Below, one piece after another: positions 6,601 through 7,429 of a stretch of DNA of 7,429 nt. How positions within the stretch are numbered: position 1 is the first letter of the stretch; the number at the start of each line of letters is the position of its first letter. The notes below the pieces were generated by a model. It saw nothing but the letters and a program-made list of their open reading frames with translations. It was not told the origin of the DNA and did no database searches. Source of the DNA: an uncultured Elusimicrobia bacterium (GTDB lineage: Bacteria; RUG730); the NCBI GenBank assembly GCA_900321865.1, contig ONXP01000019.1, forward strand, positions 1 through 7,429, read 5' to 3'. The position numbers and the translations under genes were made by a program.

Positions 6601-6901
6601 GATAGAAGTTAGTGAAAATGGGCTGGTAGTTTCTAGAGAAATAGAAATTGATAAATTTAGGGAAAATGATTTAATGAATAACGAGAAAGTAATAAATGTA
6701 ACTAGTAATGAGAAAATATTAGGGACAGAAAAAATGGTATTAGAAGGGATAGAAGGGAAGAACATTGATATATTAAGGTTTGGGATTATTATAAAGGCAA
6801 AGAGTATTAGACTTTTATCAAAAATAGGTTTATCTAAAGCGATAGATGGAGAAAAGATAAAATTATCAGAGAATGTGAAATCATTTGCTAGTGCGGCATA
6901 A
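545..6901 (+). CDS. Giant exported protein: TIKI/ChaN-like N-terminal domain, two tandem kinase-like domains, unknown C-terminal domain
   Basis: This is one intact frame of about 2118 residues (numbered here from the ATG at 545; an in-frame ATG at 530 would add five). In order: a signal peptide (1-31); a TIKI/TraB/ChaN-like domain (about 45-485) with LHCH at 66-69 and GGFH at 439-442; a Lys/Glu-rich helical linker (about 485-615); a duplicated unit with kinase-like domains at about 840-1115 and 1300-1535; a second charged helical stretch (about 1590-1675); and a C-terminal region (about 1685-2118) with HENLE at 1717-1721. The kinase domains carry the full set of catalytic positions and so could be active. 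The signal peptide implies action in the periplasm, on the surface or outside the cell. The gene has its own ribosome-binding site and a hairpin after the stop, so it looks monocistronic. Codon choice in about 2390-5590 differs from both ends, which suggests a mosaic origin. No substrate or pathway can be assigned. The open frame is certain; domain names rest on motifs I recognise, not on searches. Confidence 0.93.
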   Translation: MFNFKFFRCKKFSSITFLVFFINLFYSYGFSNNFYVNNYSLPASVGKVIERFDVSSGEKVFLIEDLHCHPVAEKNIENILSWIKANYGKEFNFIGLEGTRKEEIKFDRFRGLKKEVLDEIGEGLTKLGYVTGADLYAMKNDIKVYGIEENELYLNSLRKLYMSIIYRDRLEILHENLEGAYSRNQKYFQNEKVLEIIKKKEENIKGKLDFIKYIKFLKSEIGEEDFREYKELNRVLDLECRKKELDLIGVESETRNLVLKLKGYIDEEDIKFLEGEDGENYYINLSDVLERKRINISKNYRKVNDYIEYIKNKKEIDDMQCIEELEKLERKVIDKNIVGLGDGKEFLDEMERMRLFFRYIRNEASIMDVEEYERGLKSFGEVGNKVFYRDYFEDFREDIDKSSENMKKFYIEANKRNEVMTNNLLRNKDRSKVSALLVGGFHAQGIKDFLRARGIGYEVILPSIEGYDGKIYYEDRVREEALRLGLVEEDGANFGKDVKRREQNKLQLIDVFSTNGILSSDISGLEEKALEGKLREIIESKNFKKDELEEALNKYNEAKEILRKEAKKEGKEEIFTKLEEELDSNIDRILGKNKKGLFKRVIERLSKILNIKVNYFKENNEKDEFYEFLESKKIKNSIKIYDLYKKFKKEYSTLQKLDTKEIKDFLSKNLLTKLFPKDDDPVKNILINCCYNSLNKKEYLNGVDIFFKFLVYFLNKDIKIYYDKDNNFCLDMNLEDVEISQYLYIIFKDIDKKDEDFFKRKQNHLLFNKIKINLIGENIPSKFIDFKTIITPYKYNAELDIIPDIEIKINKSKSLISEKELGLYENNFWKDFNSKDKENKFIFILNNNFYKFHSIANSDYKIVSTLYENSSNLIKKMKEKKDEQLSHLLFFDEEKIFENKEAVNCLHKYKKVEGKNLFDHFNEFLKKKPEEKELKEEVNRIFIQILDILSYLEKNNLYWIDIKLSNFMIDKEGNVIAVDLDEVFHKKDLKIVIDNFHKKYRFARGTLICKEYYDNFNFKQIKLYENLFTINYQMYCIGVMLISILLSYYDCCLKDELRNVYTNNDINNIRKILVNLFSKDSKIKDENFLKIIEYCLFSSFVDSNISFDEIKNIFNIDNNNITKKEEINNEKQKENIYENISLLAENLKYFLKIFLPDDFVFKSVFLDYLNIFIEDGKIEKYLKKDEILKGFSYLNKFIKFYFLKFIKVEYDENEGIIDIDISNVNKEDEKELSQIIITMLSYLKTKADYKVKIKVKGIESLLNKSFIRLTEGFQYVIVESSEQTIGEMEKVLASKVNMFQKNGKSRFVLQDKGTKKFYKKSLSLERNQDNVKRFTELIEKNNAYSKCMLFPTKNIKDTLYVYEYIDGKDLFEYFYKFKDENPIIRINKSIPIFIKILEILNFINENGFLWTDIKLENFMITKNEDVVAIDLDEIQKKGSTSELLLYSYNYFNEKYLSEKYMLYCFIFMFINVISGFKLESLASNPENIEFFKKESLPALEKISSKLNQEGKNKILSFTNYLLEIFENNSESIDFSEIKLKLDELKLDELKEDIFIINNNYYKKTFYTKEDFNFLGHGNLFKEDTKVIDTKDEKSFFSKMKEKMKNFIDKAKIKTKKFIEESLLKAEKMREEKIQILSAFMSNYHEKLEKDFNSVEKLIGIDNLEFVEDEEFNLSSILDDKNGLKYRMTGNMAMFLDMIMSNKGNEKKLDLLAEVFCHENLEILSKDHEFAAEHAGEFQKFLIELFTDIEFKEAFKMLRNINEQKNLNLKDIGIDEINEKVMKIVDKFNQNKSGLRILARDIYDEFQNIKKEMIKNVTKSETYREIVLDINGMNLDAIKDKINALGLENKYKLRVVLVGDIKEKEKLENYLKMLKDINNPFIDIEAVLGKKLLVEIRNDAKLLDKYKNIVSAVTILGNGYILTASGNINESLYAEISKKLTEKNITINEKNIARSINAGFFGEEDFESIYKNFIENVDNKKLANNVRQFVIGMENELSKESLELLDCMVNKGNDNKNLNMIEVSENGLVVSREIEIDKFRENDLMNNEKVINVTSNEKILGTEKMVLEGIEGKNIDILRFGIIIKAKSIRLLSKIGLSKAIDGEKIKLSENVKSFASAA
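692..1990 (+). other. TIKI/TraB/ChaN-like domain with a long helical insertion
   Basis: After the signal peptide, a strand VFLIED leads into LHCH (H67, H69) and a helix PVAEKNIENIL. It is followed by a strand FIGLEG (E97 by this numbering), a GADLYAMK helix and a strand KVYGIEENELY. A long Lys/Glu-rich helical stretch (about residues 155-430) comes next, and then SALLVGGFHAQGI (H442) and YEVILPSI. His-containing strand ends early and a GGFH late, split by a helical insert, are the layout of the TIKI/TraB/ChaN-like superfamily, whose members include haem-binding and metallopeptidase proteins. The pattern HC(H/N)..A(E/Q)KNI...EG...YGIE...GGFH also recalls uncharacterised large proteins I associate with Omnitrophota and Elusimicrobiota. 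H67, H69, E97 and H442 are the candidate metal or ligand residues. Function is unassigned. Confidence 0.5.
1991..2390 (+). other. Lys/Glu-rich helical linker
   Basis: Residues about 483-615 are dominated by E, K, L and I with few prolines, in a heptad-like arrangement (for example ALEGKLREIIESKNFKKDEL and the KEAKKEGKEE stretch). This suggests a coiled coil or long helical spacer between the N-terminal domain and the kinase section. The GAG/AGG/AAG codon style of the N-terminal part ends at about 2370-2390. Confidence 0.5.
2561..3890 (+). repeat. Divergent protein repeat unit A (pre-kinase module plus kinase-like domain 1)
   Basis: Unit A starts near LFPKDD (residues 674-679) and runs through kinase-like domain 1. 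Unit B starts near FLPDDF (from residue 1154). In the pre-kinase modules I can pair FFKFLVYFLNKDIKIYYDKD with FIKFYFLKFIKVEYDENE, the following alternating hydrophobic strands (LDMNLEDV with IDIDISNV), and KIKINLIGE with KVKIKVKGI. The kinase parts pair from FYK onward. Identity is low, so the duplication is old or the copies have diverged under different constraints. The pre-kinase module has an alternating helix/strand look, but I cannot name it. Confidence 0.5.
3062..3883 (+). other. Kinase-like domain 1
   Basis: A beta-hairpin FIFILNNNFYKF supplies the ATP-binding Lys (K851), and 17 residues on lies the alpha-C Glu candidate (E868). A hinge-like strand precedes VEGKNLFDHF. The catalytic loop is YWIDIKLSNFMI, giving D961, K963 and N966 (the D-x-K-x-x-N of kinases, with W-I-D in place of HRD). 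Exactly 18 residues after the catalytic Asp comes D979 in VDLDE, the DFG-Asp position, as in cAMP-dependent protein kinase (166 to 184). An activation-segment-like ARGTLICKEYY and a C-lobe helix MYCIGVMLISILL follow, recalling the APE and alpha-F elements. No glycine-rich loop is seen. The DLD ending recalls bacterial lipopolysaccharide (Kdo/WaaP) kinases more than Ser/Thr kinases, but the substrate is unknown. Confidence 0.6.
4001..5150 (+). repeat. Divergent protein repeat unit B (pre-kinase module plus kinase-like domain 2)
   Basis: This is the second copy of unit A. The start motifs (LFPKDD and FLPDDF) lie about 480 residues apart and the catalytic Asp residues 451 apart. Unit B is therefore shorter, having a smaller N-lobe loop and a shorter post-DLD segment. 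The two copies are separated by a short polar, Asn/Lys-rich linker (about 3880-3950). Confidence 0.5.
4445..5145 (+). other. Kinase-like domain 2
   Basis: RFVLQDKGTKKFYKKS forms the beta2-beta3 hairpin with K1319 as the likely ATP-binding Lys, and E1336 lies 17 residues later, the same offset as in domain 1. A strand TLYVYEYIDGKDLFEYF looks like the hinge and alpha-D. The catalytic loop LWTDIKLENFMI gives D1412, K1414 and N1417, and D1430 lies in IDLDE 18 residues after the catalytic Asp. The Lys-to-Asp distance of 93 is nearly that of cAMP-dependent protein kinase (72 to 166). The activation segment is much shorter than in domain 1 and lacks the GT...Y..E-like stretch, going quickly to a hydrophobic helix LYCFIFMFINVISG. 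The residues for ATP and metal binding are all present; substrate unknown. Confidence 0.62.
5159..5188 (+). repeat. 15-bp tandem repeat, two perfect copies, in frame
   Basis: TTAAAATTAGATGAA occurs at 5159-5173 and again at 5174-5188, with a partial third start (TTAAAA). It encodes LKLDE twice just after kinase-like domain 2, in a helical linker, and keeps the frame. It is probably a recent slippage event. Confidence 0.85.
5596..6901 (+). other. C-terminal region of the giant protein with an HENLE motif
   Basis: Residues about 1685-2118. A helical segment LDLLAEVFCHENLEIL holds H1717-E1718 and E1721, followed by H1727 and H1733 in DHEFAAEHAGEF. Several potential metal ligands are thus close together. 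Further on an alpha/beta stretch appears (YKLRVVLVGDI, NPFIDIEAVLG, KLLVEIRND, AVTILGNGYILTA), and the protein ends with an amphipathic, Lys-rich tail. I cannot name the fold. The codon style (GAG, AGG, GGG, GCG) matches the N-terminal part, not the kinase section before it, so these two ends probably belonged together originally. Confidence 0.4.
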
Positions 6902-6907
6902 AATTTT

Positions 6908-6952
6908 TTAGAGTTTAGGAGCTTTTAAAGAAGCTTCTAAACTCTAAGTTTT
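6908..6952 (+). terminator. Rho-independent-like terminator after the giant gene
   Basis: The arms at 6908-6924 and 6931-6947 form a 17-bp stem with a single G-U (6919 with 6936) and a 6-base loop, starting seven bases after the stop codon. The T tract that follows is short (6949-6952), so termination could be partial. The stem is nevertheless by far the strongest hairpin in the window. Confidence 0.7.
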
Positions 6953-7344
6953 AATTATAATTAGAATCCACTTTTTTTAATTTTAATTATTAGTTTTTTG
7001 TTTATCATTTATTTATTTTCTTTTTTAAAATTATTGTTTTTTCAAAATTTCATTAAATTTAAATTTTATTTTAGTTTTTAGTTGATTATTAATTTTCCCT
7101 TTTTTTCATGTTTTTTAGATTTTCAAGATTTTTTTTATTTTTTTAAAAATCTATTAAAATCTTTAAATTATAAAATTTTTAAAAACTTTTGTATTTTAAA
7201 AAAATTTAAAATTCTTTCTGGAAATATAAATAATGTTAGATAAAATTTTATTAATGAAGTTATAGAATTTTTAAACAAACAATTTCATTGAACATTATTT
7301 ATTAAAGTTTTTAAAATTGAAGCAAAAATGTCAAAAAATTAATT
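6953..7344. other. AT-rich intergenic region without a recognisable gene
   Basis: About 390 bases of A/T-rich sequence with stops in all frames. I see no open frame beyond about 25 codons, no tRNA-like fold and no repeat shared with the left flank beyond simple TTTTAG/TTTTTA runs. Confidence 0.6.
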
Positions 7345-7429
7345 TTATTTTTCTGTTTGCAGTTGCAAGGCTTCAAAATCAAAGTCATTAAATTTTTCAA
7401 CAAATTTATAAAGCAAAGAAAGCCTAGTA
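7345..7429 (-). CDS. 3' end of an unidentified minus-strand gene, runs off right edge
   Basis: Read on the minus strand, the last 85 bases give an open frame of 28 codons, including a TAA at 7345-7347. The peptide is TRLSLLYKFVEKFNDFDFEA followed by LQLQTEK. Base composition becomes less AT-rich exactly here, with codons such as GCC, CTG and AGG, which supports real coding sequence. I do not recognise the family. It lies on the same strand as the glyS fragment. It does not resemble the C-terminus of GlyQ, the usual partner gene. It is short enough that chance cannot be excluded. Confidence 0.42.
   Translation of the reverse strand, partial: TRLSLLYKFVEKFNDFDFEALQLQTEK

Noticed and set aside
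6148-6765. Minus-strand open frame of about 205 codons, with another at 5991-6182
   Set aside because: Both overlap the C-terminal region of the giant protein, which has coherent strand/helix patterns and its own codon bias. The antisense products are low-complexity Ser/Leu/Phe/Ile.
7020-7110. Minus-strand frame of about 24 codons rich in Lys and Asn
   Set aside because: Too short, no ribosome-binding site, and the composition is that of random AT-rich sequence.
7329-7334. TTGACA on the minus strand considered as a promoter -35 box
   Set aside because: No acceptable -10 element at the right distance and no minus-strand gene downstream until the glyS fragment far away.

Overview
This is a very AT-rich bacterial window (GC about a quarter by eye) dominated by one giant gene. 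On the + strand at 545-6901 a single uninterrupted frame encodes a predicted exported protein of about 2118 residues. It lies alone between two AT-rich intergenic stretches. At both window edges I see the ends of minus-strand coding sequence: a piece matching the C-terminal region of glycyl-tRNA synthetase beta subunit (glyS) on the left, apparently lacking its 5' part, and a short unidentified gene tail on the right. I see no tRNA, rRNA, CRISPR array or transposase.

The giant protein reads as four parts. (1) A signal peptide, then a domain with an LHCH motif, a GLEG strand, a YGIEE strand and a late GGFH motif. This layout recalls the TIKI/TraB/ChaN-like superfamily, and in particular large uncharacterised proteins I associate with Omnitrophota and Elusimicrobiota. 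(2) A Lys/Glu-rich helical linker. (3) About 1060 residues holding two divergent copies of a unit, each ending in a protein-kinase-like domain. Both kinase domains keep the Lys, Glu, Asp, Lys, Asn and Asp positions of an active kinase, but have W-[IT]-D in place of HRD and DLD in place of DFG. (4) A C-terminal region with an HENLE motif and a following alpha/beta stretch of unknown function.

Codon choice changes sharply inside the frame. Parts 1 and 4 use GAG, AGG, AAG and GGG freely. The kinase part (about 2390-5590) is nearly all GAA, AGA and AAA and contains the only CGT codons I noticed. The simplest reading is that a pre-existing exported protein received a kinase-pair cassette by in-frame insertion. 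The expression signals are a G-rich ribosome-binding site at 534-544, a weak possible promoter at 425-453, and a strong hairpin just after the stop codon at 6908-6947.

The organism is uncertain. Extreme AT content, a broken housekeeping-gene fragment and the N-terminal family point to a reduced, possibly host-associated lineage near Elusimicrobiota or Omnitrophota, but this is inference. The most notable content is the predicted exported protein combining a TIKI/ChaN-like domain with two tandem, apparently catalytically complete kinase-like domains, an architecture I do not recognise as described.
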